This document shows positions 54,807 through 63,523 of a stretch of DNA of 64,000 nt, piece after piece (the first letter of the stretch is position 1; each line of letters begins with the position of its first letter). The stretch covers positions 1 through 64,000 of the forward strand of contig CAMCVI010000006.1 of assembly GCA_945881885.1 (NCBI GenBank), written 5' to 3'. Position numbers and translations under genes: made by a program. The notes below the pieces were generated by a model. It was not told where the DNA came from. It was given only the letters and a program-made list of their open reading frames with translations, and searched no databases. The DNA comes from Chryseobacterium gleum (GTDB lineage: Bacteria > Bacteroidota > Bacteroidia > Flavobacteriales > Flavobacteriaceae).

Positions 54807-57437
54807 TTACTTCAATCCAGCAATACTTTGTTCGATAGTTGCAATTTTTGCCAAAGCATCCGCTTCCTTTTTGCGTTCATTTTCAATGATTTCAGGTTTT
54901 GCGTTGGTAACAAATTTTTCATTAGATAATTTAATTTGTACCGATTTTAAGAAACCTTGAGTATAATTTAGTTCTTCAGTTAATTTTGCAATTTCTGCTT
55001 CTACATCAATGTTTCCAGTTATTGGAATAAAATATTCGTTAGATTTTACTCGGTACGATAAAGCACCATCTACTTTTTCTGTTACATATTGTAAATCTGT
55101 AATATTACCTAATTTCCTAATAATTGAATCGAAATAAGATGAAGCTTTCTCATTATTTACGACTCTCAATTCAATCACGTCTTTAAAAGGAATGTTTTTA
55201 TCTTTTCTAATCGTTCTAATTCCTGAAATTACATCAGTTGCAAAATCAAAATCAGCAATTAATTTTGAATTTACAGATGTCATTTTCGGATATTCAGCTA
55301 CAATTAGCGCCTGTTCTGGCGTTCTTTCTGTAATGTGTTGCCAAATTTCCTCCGTCAAGAAAGGCATAAATGGATGTAAAAGTTTCAAGTTGGCTTCCAA
55401 CATTTCAATGGCTTTATCGAAAGTCGTTTTGTCAATTGGTTGTTGGTAGCTTGGTTTTATCATTTCTAAAAACCAAGAACAGAAATCGTCCCAAACTAAC
55501 TTATAAGTCGCCATTAAAGCTTCCGATAATCTGTATTTTTCAAAATTATCTTCAATTTCTAAAAGGGTTTGTTGCAATTTCGCTTCGTACCATTCAATCG
55601 CTACTTTTGAAGATTCTGGTTGCGAAATTGTTTCAGAAACTTCCCAACCTTTAATCAATTTAAAGGCATTCCAAATTTTATTGCTAAATGCTTTTCCTTG
55701 ATTGCATAATTCTTCATCAAATAAAATATCATTTCCTGCAGACGCACTTAATAATAAGCCTACACGAACACCATCGGCTCCAAATTTTTCAATTAAACCA
55801 AGTGGTTCAGGAGAATTTCCTAATGATTTCGACATTTTTCGTCCTTGACTATCACGAACTAAACCTGTTAAATATACATTTTTAAACGGTTTTGCATCTG
55901 CATATTCGTAACCTGCAATAATCATTCGCGCAACCCAGAAGAATAAAATATCTGGACCAGTAACTAAATCGTTTGTTGGATAATAATATTTGAAATCTTC
56001 ATTTTCTGGATCCATAATTCCACCGAAAACAGCCATAGGCCATAACCAAGAAGAAAACCAAGTATCAAGTGCATCAGCATCTTGGCGTAGGTGTTCAGTG
56101 GTCAGTTCTGAGTTGGCAGTTTTTACTTTAGCTAAAGCTAAAGCTTCTTCTTTTGTTTCAGCTACAACAAAATCTTCTTTTCCATCTCCGTAGAAATAGG
56201 CAGGAATTTGTTGTCCCCACCACAATTGACGCGAAATATTCCAATCGCGGATATTATTTAACCAATGTGCATAGGTATTATTAAAACGATTAGGATATAA
56301 TTTTATTTCGTCAGATTCTAAAACTGCATGAATGGCGGGCTTAACCAAATCTTCCATTTTCAGGAACCATTGGTCTGATAAACGAGGTTCGATTACACAT
56401 TTTGTTCTTTCAGAAGTTCCAACATTATTAGTGTATTGTTCTACTTTATCTAAAGCATTGATTGAAGTTAATTCTACTTCAATTTCTGCACGAACTACAA
56501 ATCTATCTTTCCCTTCGTAATGTAATCCGAACGAGTTTAAAGTCGCATCTTCGTTAAAAATATCAATAATTTCTAATTGGTGTTTGTCACCTAAAGTTTT
56601 ATCGTTTACATCGTGAGCGGGTGTTACTTTTAAACAACCTGTGCCGAATTCTAAATCTACATATTCATCTTCAATAATGGGAATAATTTTTCCAGATATA
56701 GGTACGATTACTTTTTTTCCTTTTAAATTGAAATGTCTTTCATCGGTTGGATTGATACAAATAGCAGTATCTCCAAAAATAGTTTCTGGTCGAGTGGTTG
56801 CAACTACTAAATAATCTGAAGAATTTTCAATTTGATATTTAATATAATATAATTTTCCTTGACGTTCTTCAAAAATTACTTCTTCATCTGATAAGGTTGT
56901 TTTGGCTTCTGGATCCCAGTTTACCATTCGGTACCCTCTGTAAATCAATCCCTTATTATATAAATCTACAAATGAACGAATTACAGAAGCTGACATGTCA
57001 GGATCCATAGTAAATTTTGTACGGTCCCAATCACAAGAACAGCCTAATTGTTTGAGTTGTTCTAATATTGTTCCACCATATTTATCTGTCCAATCGTAAG
57101 CATGTTTCAGGAATTCTTCACGAGTTAAATCCGCTTTATTTATTCCTTCTGATTTTAATTTAGCAACCACTTTTGCTTCTGTGGCAATAGAAGCGTGATC
57201 AGTACCAGGCACCCAACAGGCATTGAGACCTTTTAATCGCGCACGACGAATTAATACATCTTGAATAGTATTATTTAACATATGACCCATGTGCAATACT
57301 CCTGTAACATTTGGCGGAGGAATTACAATAGTATAAGGCGTGCGATGGTCGGGAGTAGAATGAAAATAGTTGTTTTTCATCCAATACTCGTACCATTTTT
57401 TTTCTACGGATTTGGCGTCAAATTGGGCTGGTATCAT
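54807..57437 (-). CDS. valS: Valine-tRNA ligase
   Basis: Charges tRNA-Val with valine and edits mischarged threonine. The 876 residues have the class I signatures: HIGH form in [15 protein letters not shown] (about 39-53) and KMSKS in [14 protein letters not shown]. The editing (CP1) domain includes [17 protein letters not shown]. The C-terminal coiled coil ([22 protein letters not shown]) near 820-840 is the tRNA-binding arm. The gene is convergent with rho and divergent from the DUF1573 gene. Confidence 0.97.
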   Translation of the reverse strand: MIPAQFDAKSVEKKWYEYWMKNNYFHSTPDHRTPYTIVIPPPNVTGVLHMGHMLNNTIQDVLIRRARLKGLNACWVPGTDHASIATEAKVVAKLKSEGINKADLTREEFLKHAYDWTDKYGGTILEQLKQLGCSCDWDRTKFTMDPDMSASVIRSFVDLYNKGLIYRGYRMVNWDPEAKTTLSDEEVIFEERQGKLYYIKYQIENSSDYLVVATTRPETIFGDTAICINPTDERHFNLKGKKVIVPISGKIIPIIEDEYVDLEFGTGCLKVTPAHDVNDKTLGDKHQLEIIDIFNEDATLNSFGLHYEGKDRFVVRAEIEVELTSINALDKVEQYTNNVGTSERTKCVIEPRLSDQWFLKMEDLVKPAIHAVLESDEIKLYPNRFNNTYAHWLNNIRDWNISRQLWWGQQIPAYFYGDGKEDFVVAETKEEALALAKVKTANSELTTEHLRQDADALDTWFSSWLWPMAVFGGIMDPENEDFKYYYPTNDLVTGPDILFFWVARMIIAGYEYADAKPFKNVYLTGLVRDSQGRKMSKSLGNSPEPLGLIEKFGADGVRVGLLLSASAGNDILFDEELCNQGKAFSNKIWNAFKLIKGWEVSETISQPESSKVAIEWYEAKLQQTLLEIEDNFEKYRLSEALMATYKLVWDDFCSWFLEMIKPSYQQPIDKTTFDKAIEMLEANLKLLHPFMPFLTEEIWQHITERTPEQALIVAEYPKMTSVNSKLIADFDFATDVISGIRTIRKDKNIPFKDVIELRVVNNEKASSYFDSIIRKLGNITDLQYVTEKVDGALSYRVKSNEYFIPITGNIDVEAEIAKLTEELNYTQGFLKSVQIKLSNEKFVTNAKPEIIENERKKEADALAKIATIEQSIAGLK

Positions 57438-57497
57438 TTATATTTTGTTTACAGTAAAAAAATTGTGACTTTTGGTATAATTTTTGAATTATATCTG

Positions 57498-57505
57498 CAA
57501 AAGTA
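57498..57505 (-). promoter_or_regulatory. Predicted -7 box for valS
   Basis: TACTTTTG on the minus strand, 60 bases upstream of the valS ATG. No TTG at -33. Weak. Confidence 0.3.
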
Positions 57506-57594
57506 ATTATATAAAACAGAATAAAAAAAATGTATTTACTTTTTGTTAGTTAGTTTAAAAAACATATTTTTACAATTCTCAAATTTATATAAAA

Positions 57595-58026
57595 ATGAAA
57601 AAATTAGTACTTATTTTAGTTTTTATGATAGCAGGTTTTGGTGTTAAGGCACAAAGTGGTGCTAAAATTGAATTTAAAGAAGAAACCATTAATTATGGTG
57701 ACGTTTATAAAGGCGCAGATTCTGGAAAAAGAACTTTTGAATTTACCAACACCGGTGATGTGCCTTTGATTATTAAAGATGCAAAAAGCAGTTGTGGATG
57801 TACGATTCCGAGTTTTTCTAAAGAGCCAATTGCTCCAGGAAAAACAGGTATAATTGAAGTGCAATACAACATGAATCCGGGTCCGATTAGTAAAACAATT
57901 ACAGTTGAATCGAATGCGGTTAACAAAGAAAATGGAATGGTAGCTTTGAGAATAAAAGGAAATGTTTTAGTAAAAGAGGAAAAAAGTATATTAGAGAAAA
58001 ATCCTGCTGGCCCGGTATCTAAATAA
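57595..58026 (+). CDS. DUF1573 family secreted protein
   Basis: A 143-residue exported protein with a Sec signal peptide (1-19, ending VKAQ). The mature part is one immunoglobulin-like (Ig/ASPM-SPD-2-Hydin type) domain with the typical DUF1573 words INYGDVYKG, FEFTNTGDVPLII, SSCGCTIPSFSKEPIAPG and IEVQYN. The Cys pair in SCGC is a family mark. It is probably periplasmic. The role is unknown; the family is abundant in Bacteroidota. Confidence 0.92.
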   Translation: MKKLVLILVFMIAGFGVKAQSGAKIEFKEETINYGDVYKGADSGKRTFEFTNTGDVPLIIKDAKSSCGCTIPSFSKEPIAPGKTGIIEVQYNMNPGPISKTITVESNAVNKENGMVALRIKGNVLVKEEKSILEKNPAGPVSK

Positions 58027-58040
58027 AAATTATTAATATA

Positions 58041-58071
58041 AAAAAAGTCCTGATTTCTCAGGACTTTTTTG
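58041..58071. terminator. Bidirectional terminator between DUF1573 gene and yceI
   Basis: AAAAAAGTCCTGA-TTTC-TCAGGACTTTTTT, perfect arms with A and T runs. Confidence 0.92.
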
Positions 58072-58089
58072 TTTTATTCTAGTTTTGAA

Positions 58090-58659
58090 TTACCAAGTTA
58101 AATTAACTTTTAATTCAAAATCGTCACTAATTGTTTTGTCTCCTAAGTCTGAGAAAAATGAACCAGAACCGTATTTGATATCATATTTTGTTCTGTCTAC
58201 ATTTAAAGTAGTAGTAGCAGAGTTTCCTTTAACAGTAATGTCAAAAGTAATTGGTTTTGTAATTGATTTGATAGTTAAATCAGCAGTTACAGTATATAAT
58301 CCATTACCTTTTCCACTAATTGTTTTGAAAACTAAGTTAGCTGTTTTGTGCTTTTCAACACCAAAAAAATCTTCTGCTCTTAAATGGCCATCTAAACTTT
58401 CTTTTCCTTGACCTGGTTTTAAATCCGTAGTATTAATAGTTGTCATGTCAACAGTAAATGTTCCACCTTGAAGTACTTTGCCTTTAAATACTAAAGCTCC
58501 ACTTTGTAAACCAATAGTTCCAGTATGCGAACCTGTTACTTTTTTACCTGTCCAAACGATACCGCTTTTTGCTGCATCAATTTTTTTTGTTTGTTGTGCG
58601 TTTACTGTAAATGTTGCCAATGTTACTAATGCTAACGCAATTGTTTTTAAATTTCTCAT
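58090..58659 (-). CDS. YceI family periplasmic protein
   Basis: A 189-residue exported lipocalin-like protein. The signal peptide is 1-21 (ending TVNAQ). The mature part shows YceI words: DAAKSGIVWTGKKVTGSHTGTI, GKESLDGHLRAEDFF, ADLTIKSITKPITFDITVKG and the C-terminal SDDFELKVNLTW. The fold binds isoprenoid-like lipids in related proteins. It is the last gene of a MarR-nitroreductase-YceI unit, 20 bases after the nitroreductase. Confidence 0.93.
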   Translation of the reverse strand: MRNLKTIALALVTLATFTVNAQQTKKIDAAKSGIVWTGKKVTGSHTGTIGLQSGALVFKGKVLQGGTFTVDMTTINTTDLKPGQGKESLDGHLRAEDFFGVEKHKTANLVFKTISGKGNGLYTVTADLTIKSITKPITFDITVKGNSATTTLNVDRTKYDIKYGSGSFFSDLGDKTISDDFELKVNLTW

Positions 58660-58679
58660 GTTTGTTAAATATTTAGTTA

Positions 58680-59312
58680 TTAAATTGATTCAAATAATTC
58701 AGATATTGGTTTTCTAACTTTTGCATAATGCTGTGTAGCATCTTCATCATCTCTGTAACCAATTGTTGCCACAAGAGTAGCAGATAAACCTTTTTCGGTT
58801 AAACCTAAAATTTCGTTATATTGTTCAGGAATAAAACCTTCCATCGGCGTAACATCAATTTTCAATTCGGCAGCAGCATTTAATAAATTACCTAATGCCA
58901 AATAAGCCTGTTTTTGTGACCAAATAAATTGTTTTTCTGGTGTTAAAGTAGTGATATTACCAATCATAAAATCAGCATAAGCTTTTATGCTTTCTGCTGG
59001 AATATTTCTAGTTTTTGCCATATTCTCTACAAAATTATTTATGTATGCGGAGTCCACATTAGTAATACTTGCAAATACAAATAGGTGAGAAGCGTCAGTA
59101 ATTTGACTTTGCCCCCAAGATGCTGGTTGTAATTGTTTTCTAATTTCTTCATTTTCAACAATTATAACTTTATAAGGTTGCAACCCATAAGAAGAAGTAC
59201 TTAGCTGAATGGCTTCTTTTAAAATTTCTAAATCGGAATTAGAGATTTTTTTTTCGCTGTTAAATTTTTTGGTAGCGTAACGCCAATTCTGATTTTCAAT
59301 AAATGTGCTCAT
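58680..59312 (-). CDS. NAD(P)H-dependent nitroreductase (NfsB-like)
   Basis: A 210-residue FMN nitroreductase-family oxidoreductase. ATKKFNSEKKISNSDLEILKEAI begins the family pattern. STSSYGLQPYKVIIVEN (35-51) gives the FMN site, and the C-terminal VATIGYRDDEDATQHYAKVRKP is typical of the NfsB group. It probably reduces quinones, nitroaromatics or flavins with NAD(P)H. It starts 2 bases after the MarR stop and is almost certainly controlled by it. Confidence 0.92.
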   Translation of the reverse strand: MSTFIENQNWRYATKKFNSEKKISNSDLEILKEAIQLSTSSYGLQPYKVIIVENEEIRKQLQPASWGQSQITDASHLFVFASITNVDSAYINNFVENMAKTRNIPAESIKAYADFMIGNITTLTPEKQFIWSQKQAYLALGNLLNAAAELKIDVTPMEGFIPEQYNEILGLTEKGLSATLVATIGYRDDEDATQHYAKVRKPISELFESI

Positions 59313-59314
59313 AA

Positions 59315-59767
59315 TTAATTCCTGTATTTTTCTAATAAATTATTTAATTGGGTTAACTCTTCTGTTGTTAAATTGCTTGCTAAATTATTTTCATGTTCAA
59401 TTACAATTGGGTCTAATTTTTCTAATATATGTAGTCCTTTTTCTGTAATTGTTATTTCCATTTTTCTTTTGTTTGACGGACAAATTTTACGGATAACTAA
59501 TTCCTTTATAATTAATTTGTCTACCAAACGAGTGGTATTGCTATTTTTAGAAATCATCCGATCCTGAATAACAGACATATTTGCTGGTTTTCCTTTTTGA
59601 CCTCTCAAAATGCGTAACACATTATATTGTTCGCTTGATAAATCAAATGGTTTTAATATTTCTAAAAAACGATCAGCAACTATACTTTTCGAAAAAGATA
59701 AATTTAAAATTACCTTTTTTGCTAAAGATAATTCTACGGTACTTTTTATTTCTTCTTCAATTTTCAT
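59315..59767 (-). CDS. MarR family transcriptional regulator
   Basis: A 150-residue winged-helix repressor. The helix-turn-helix lies at roughly 52-78 (VLRILRGQKGKPANMSVIQDRM), and the wing has TRLVDKLIIKELVIRKICPSNKRKMEITITEKG. It is the first gene of the unit with nitroreductase and YceI genes. Two palindromes in its leader are the likely binding sites. The frame is open to 59791, but that extension lies over the first operator; ATG 59767 is preferred. MarR proteins commonly respond to phenolic or oxidant ligands; here the ligand is unknown. Confidence 0.93.
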   Translation of the reverse strand: MKIEEEIKSTVELSLAKKVILNLSFSKSIVADRFLEILKPFDLSSEQYNVLRILRGQKGKPANMSVIQDRMISKNSNTTRLVDKLIIKELVIRKICPSNKRKMEITITEKGLHILEKLDPIVIEHENNLASNLTTEELTQLNNLLEKYRN

Positions 59768-59777
59768 TACTATTTTT

Positions 59778-59826
59778 ATTTGTAGGTACAAATGTAATTA
59801 AATTATTTTATTTGTATATACAAACG
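59778..59826. promoter_or_regulatory. Paired MarR-type operator
   Basis: TTTGTA-GG-TACAAA (59779-59792) and TTTGTA-TA-TACAAA (59811-59824) share the same 6-base arms; the second is a perfect 14-base palindrome. Their centres are 32 bases apart, about three helical turns. They lie just upstream of the MarR gene. Confidence 0.8.
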
Positions 59827-59931
59827 TTATTAAATTAATGTTAAATTATCAAAATAATTCTAAAATACTATAATTAGAGGTTGGCGATGGAAAATAAATT
59901 TTTATATCTAAATTCTTATTGTAAATTTGAG

Positions 59932-59939
59932 GAAAATTA
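59932..59939 (+). promoter_or_regulatory. Predicted -7 box for the rhodanese gene
   Basis: TAAATTTG ends 7 bases before ATG 59947. There is no clear -33 TTG. It would yield an almost leaderless transcript. Confidence 0.4.
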
Positions 59940-59946
59940 AGTATAT

Positions 59947-60255
59947 ATGAATCTAGAACAAAAAGAGTGGTGGGAAGGCTTTTTAACTACTGAAAATGCC
60001 GCTATATTAGACGTAAGAACAGAAGAAGAAGTAGCAAACGGTTTCATTCCGGAAGCTATAAATATCGATATATATAAAGGTCAAGGTTTTATTTACCAAG
60101 TAGAAGAGTTAGACAAAGAAAAAACCTATTTTGTTTATTGCTTAGCTGGAAGTAGAAGTGCACAAGCTTGTGGTATTATGAAACAATTGGGTTTTGAAAA
60201 TGTTTATAATCTTGTAGGAGGCATTTCGCAATGGGAAGGCCCTATTGAAAATTAA
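59947..60255 (+). CDS. Rhodanese-domain protein
   Basis: A 102-residue single rhodanese domain. AILDVRTEEEVANGFIPEAINID is the first half. The active-site loop is YCLAGSRSAQ with nucleophile Cys near 67, and the end FENVYNLVGGISQWEG is typical. It moves sulfane sulfur between carriers. It has no signal peptide, so it is cytoplasmic. A CPA2 antiporter gene follows after 14 bases in the same direction. Confidence 0.94.
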   Translation: MNLEQKEWWEGFLTTENAAILDVRTEEEVANGFIPEAINIDIYKGQGFIYQVEELDKEKTYFVYCLAGSRSAQACGIMKQLGFENVYNLVGGISQWEGPIEN

Positions 60256-60269
60256 CAATAAACCATTTA

Positions 60270-62507
60270 ATGAAGAATTATAAAAATTCGATTTTCTATG
60301 TTACAATTCTAGTAGTTTTTTCTGGACTAATATATTCTATTTTATTAAGAGGAAAAGCTTTAGAAATTGGTAAAGTTTCCGATAAATTTATTGCGAAGCA
60401 CGATTATGTAAATGAATTTATTAATTCGATATTAAACAATATATTTCATCCATTAGCTATTTTATTGGCTCAAATTGTGACCATAATATTTGTCGCTAGA
60501 ATTTTTGGATGGATTTGTCGAAAAATCGGACAGCCATCAGTAATTGGTGAAATGTTAGCAGGGATTGCTTTAGGACCTTCTTTATTTGGTACTTATTTTC
60601 CAGATTTATTTCCAATATTATTTCCACCAGAATCGATAGTGAATTTAAAATTTTTAAGCCAAATTGGTTTAATTTTTTTCATGTTTGTTGTTGGAATGGA
60701 ATTAGATTTAAAAATTCTGCGCACCAAAGTTAAAGAAGCATTTATAATCAGTCATACTAGTATTATTATTTCCTATGCACTAGGACTGGTTTTAGCCACA
60801 TTATTATATAAGGAGTTTGCTCCCGAAGGTGTTCCATTTATCTCATTTGGTTTGTTTTTAGGTGTTGCAATGAGCATTGCTGCATTTCCTGTATTGGCAA
60901 GAATAGTTCAAGAGAGAGGTTTACAAAAAACAAAAATCGGTGCTTTAGTTATTACTTGTGCAGCCATTGACGATATTACTGCATGGTGTTTATTAGCAGC
61001 CGTTATTGCAATTGTAAAGGCTGGCTCAGTAGCTAGTTCATTATTTATTATCGGTATGGCGATTACTTATATTTTATTAATGTTAGTATTAGTCAGACCA
61101 TTTTTAAAACGCATTGGTAATTTATACAATTCAGCTGAAAAAATCACAAAACCAGTTGTAGCAATTTTCTTTGTAACATTATTAATTTCATCTTATTTAA
61201 CCGAAATTATTGGTATTCACGCATTAGTAGGCGCATTTGTCGCAGGTGTCATTATGCCAGACAACATGAAATTTAGAAATATATTTATTGAAAAGGTTGA
61301 GGATGTTTCCTTAGTTGTGCTGCTTCCTTTGTTTTTTGTAGTAACAGGATTAAATACTAAAATAGGTTTGTTAAATACAGAATACTTATGGAAAACTACC
61401 GGAATAATAGTATTGGTTGCTGTTGGTGCAAAATTCATTAGCAGTGCTTTAACCGCGAGATATGTAGGTCAAAATTGGAAAGACAGTTTAACATTAGGCG
61501 CATTTATGAATACACGTGGCTTAATGGAACTTATTGTTCTAAATATTGGATTAGAATTAGGTGTTTTGTCACCAAAAATATTTGCTATGATGGTTATTAT
61601 GGCTTTGGCAACTACATTTATGACTGGTCCTGCTTTAAATTTAATTGATTTCATTTTTAAACCAAGAAAAAATAGTATCCAAAATAGTTCTGAAAATTTA
61701 GAATATAAAGTGCTGGTTTCTTTTGAAAACCCCGAGGATGGAAAACCGTTGTTAAAAGTTGCCAATAACTTTATTAGTTCAGAAAAGGAAAAACAATCCA
61801 TTACGGCTATGTATATTTCTTCTACAAATGAGGTAAATCCTTATAAAATTGAAGAATATGAACGAGAAAGCTTCAAACCAGTATTAAAAGAGGCAACTAA
61901 GTTAAATCGAAATATTGAAACGCTTTTTAAAGCTTCTCGTGACATTGATTCGGATATTGTAGAAGTGAGTAATAAAGGTGAATTTAATTTCTTATTGATT
62001 AATATTGGTTCGTCTATTTTTGAAGGCACACTTTTAGGAAAAGTATTAGGAATTACCACCAAAATTATAAATCCTGAAAATTTATTAAATACATTTACAG
62101 GTAAAGAAAAATTATTTGAAGTCAATTATTTTGACGATAAAACCCAAGCTATTATCAATAAAACAGAAGTGCCTTTAGGGATTTTTGTTGATAAAGAGCT
62201 AACCCAAACTGATAATATTTCTGTGATTTTGTTTAATAATGAAGATCAATTTTTATTGGATTACGTAAAATTATTAAAGAAGAATTCTCAAGCCAAGATA
62301 TCAATTTTTGATACGTATGACATCGTAAATGAGAAAAATAAAATTACTCATAAAAATGTGAAAGTGATTCATTCTTCAAAATTAGAAAAAGATTTCTTAA
62401 AAGAACAAGATTTATTAATCATGAGTATTGATAGTTGGAAAAAACTAATTGATACAAGAAGTGTTTGGTTAAATAATACGCCATCACTTTTAATTATAAA
62501 ACCATAA
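60270..62507 (+). CDS. CPA2-family cation:proton antiporter
   Basis: A 745-residue membrane protein. An N-terminal helix near 8-25 leads to a second one at about 60-80. The antiporter core of about 12 helices begins near 88 (GQPSVIGEMLAGIALGP) and includes GIALGPSLFGTYFPDLFP, VVGMELDLKILR and the ion-binding TCAAIDDITAWC near 230-241 (paired acidic residues). The C-terminal roughly 270 residues are soluble and contain no recognisable RCK or KTN nucleotide site; the fold there looks alpha/beta, like a universal-stress domain. The ion (Na+ or K+) is not determined. Confidence 0.92.
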   Translation: MKNYKNSIFYVTILVVFSGLIYSILLRGKALEIGKVSDKFIAKHDYVNEFINSILNNIFHPLAILLAQIVTIIFVARIFGWICRKIGQPSVIGEMLAGIALGPSLFGTYFPDLFPILFPPESIVNLKFLSQIGLIFFMFVVGMELDLKILRTKVKEAFIISHTSIIISYALGLVLATLLYKEFAPEGVPFISFGLFLGVAMSIAAFPVLARIVQERGLQKTKIGALVITCAAIDDITAWCLLAAVIAIVKAGSVASSLFIIGMAITYILLMLVLVRPFLKRIGNLYNSAEKITKPVVAIFFVTLLISSYLTEIIGIHALVGAFVAGVIMPDNMKFRNIFIEKVEDVSLVVLLPLFFVVTGLNTKIGLLNTEYLWKTTGIIVLVAVGAKFISSALTARYVGQNWKDSLTLGAFMNTRGLMELIVLNIGLELGVLSPKIFAMMVIMALATTFMTGPALNLIDFIFKPRKNSIQNSSENLEYKVLVSFENPEDGKPLLKVANNFISSEKEKQSITAMYISSTNEVNPYKIEEYERESFKPVLKEATKLNRNIETLFKASRDIDSDIVEVSNKGEFNFLLINIGSSIFEGTLLGKVLGITTKIINPENLLNTFTGKEKLFEVNYFDDKTQAIINKTEVPLGIFVDKELTQTDNISVILFNNEDQFLLDYVKLLKKNSQAKISIFDTYDIVNEKNKITHKNVKVIHSSKLEKDFLKEQDLLIMSIDSWKKLIDTRSVWLNNTPSLLIIKP

Positions 62508-62508
62508 T

Positions 62509-63336
62509 ATGTTACAAATAGGTGTGTACCACACATTAAAGATAGATAGAGAAACAAAAGTAGGTTTGTTTTTAGTAAATGAAACCGACGATGTTTTATT
62601 ACCAAATAAATATGTTCCAAATGATTTTACAATAGGCGATGACTTAACGGTTTTTGTATATTTAGATCACGAAGAACGTCCAGTGGCAACGACTCTAAAA
62701 CCATTAATTACATTAAACTCGTTTGCCGTTTTAAAAGTAAATTACATCAATACATTTGGTGCTTTTTTAAATTGGGGAATGGAAAAAGATTTGTTTGTCC
62801 CGTTTAAAGAACAAGCCCGCCCAATGGAAAAAGACAAGCGTTATATTGTAACGATGTATTTAGACAAACAAACGGGTAGGTTAGCGGCATCAAGTAAAAT
62901 CAACCAGTTTTTAGACAAAGAACCTTTCGATATTGAAGTCGGACAAGAAGTTGATTTAATGGTTTCTCATATTACAGAAATCGGAATCAACGTAATTATT
63001 AACGGAAAATTTAGAGGATTAGCCTATCAAAATGAAGTTTTTGAAACCGTTTCTCCAGGATATAAAACAAAAGGTTATATAAAAACCATTCGCACTGACG
63101 GAAAAATTGATGTTTCTTTCCAAAAACAAGGTTTTGAAGCCATTGACGATTCTTCGCAACAAGTTTTAGAAGCGTTAAAACAAAACGATGGTGTTTTACG
63201 ATTGAATGACAACAGTCATCCAGAAGAAATTAAATCGGTTTTAAAAATGAGTAAAAAAACATTTAAAAAAGCCATCGGAAGTTTATACAAACAAAAATTG
63301 ATTGATATTAATAACGAAGGTATTCAGTTGGTTTAA
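62509..63336 (+). CDS. S1-domain RNA-binding protein, CvfB-like
   Basis: A 275-residue protein of the CvfB/YitL family. It has three S1-like OB folds in tandem (about 1-65, 70-135 and 145-210) and a C-terminal winged helix (about 215-275, with SHPEEIKSVLKMSKKTFKKAIGSLYKQKLI). The sequence FGAFLNWGMEKDLFVPFKEQ is characteristic. In Staphylococcus CvfB affects virulence gene expression; its role in Bacteroidota is not known. It starts directly after the antiporter stop, so it is probably part of the same transcript. Confidence 0.92.
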   Translation: MLQIGVYHTLKIDRETKVGLFLVNETDDVLLPNKYVPNDFTIGDDLTVFVYLDHEERPVATTLKPLITLNSFAVLKVNYINTFGAFLNWGMEKDLFVPFKEQARPMEKDKRYIVTMYLDKQTGRLAASSKINQFLDKEPFDIEVGQEVDLMVSHITEIGINVIINGKFRGLAYQNEVFETVSPGYKTKGYIKTIRTDGKIDVSFQKQGFEAIDDSSQQVLEALKQNDGVLRLNDNSHPEEIKSVLKMSKKTFKKAIGSLYKQKLIDINNEGIQLV

Positions 63337-63343
63337 CTTTGCT

Positions 63344-63413
63344 TTGTCATTCTGAACTTGTTTCAGAATCTTAATTATCCAGATGAGAATCTGAAACAAG
63401 TTCAGATTGACAA
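63344..63413. repeat. Intergenic palindromic repeat, copy 4 (complete)
   Basis: TTGTCATTCTGAACTTGTTT (continuing CAGAATCT) and, inverted, GAATCTGAAACAAGTTCAG (continuing ATTGACAA). The two arms of about 27 bases are near-perfect reverse complements around a 13-base centre. It is the cleanest copy in the window. Confidence 0.85.
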
Positions 63414-63437
63414 ATATTTTTTATAATTTAGTCCAAT

Positions 63438-63478
63438 AAAAACAAACGCAAATTCAAATGAATCTGCGTTTGTTTTTC
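63438..63478. terminator. Bidirectional terminator between CvfB-like and pyrE genes
   Basis: AAAAACAAACGCA / TGCGTTTGTTTTT outer arms with an inner AATTC/GAAT stem. A and T runs are on both sides. Confidence 0.88.
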
Positions 63479-63523
63479 TAATTATCTAATTTGTCTAAAA
63501 ATCTAAAATTCTAAAAATCTATT
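63479..63523. repeat. Low-complexity run of TCTAAAAATCTAAAA words
   Basis: TCTAATTATCTAATTTGTC, TAAAAATCTAAAATTCTAAAAATC: words of about 8-11 bases of the type TCTAAAA. It ends in the stop codon of pyrE (63519-63521). Confidence 0.6.
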
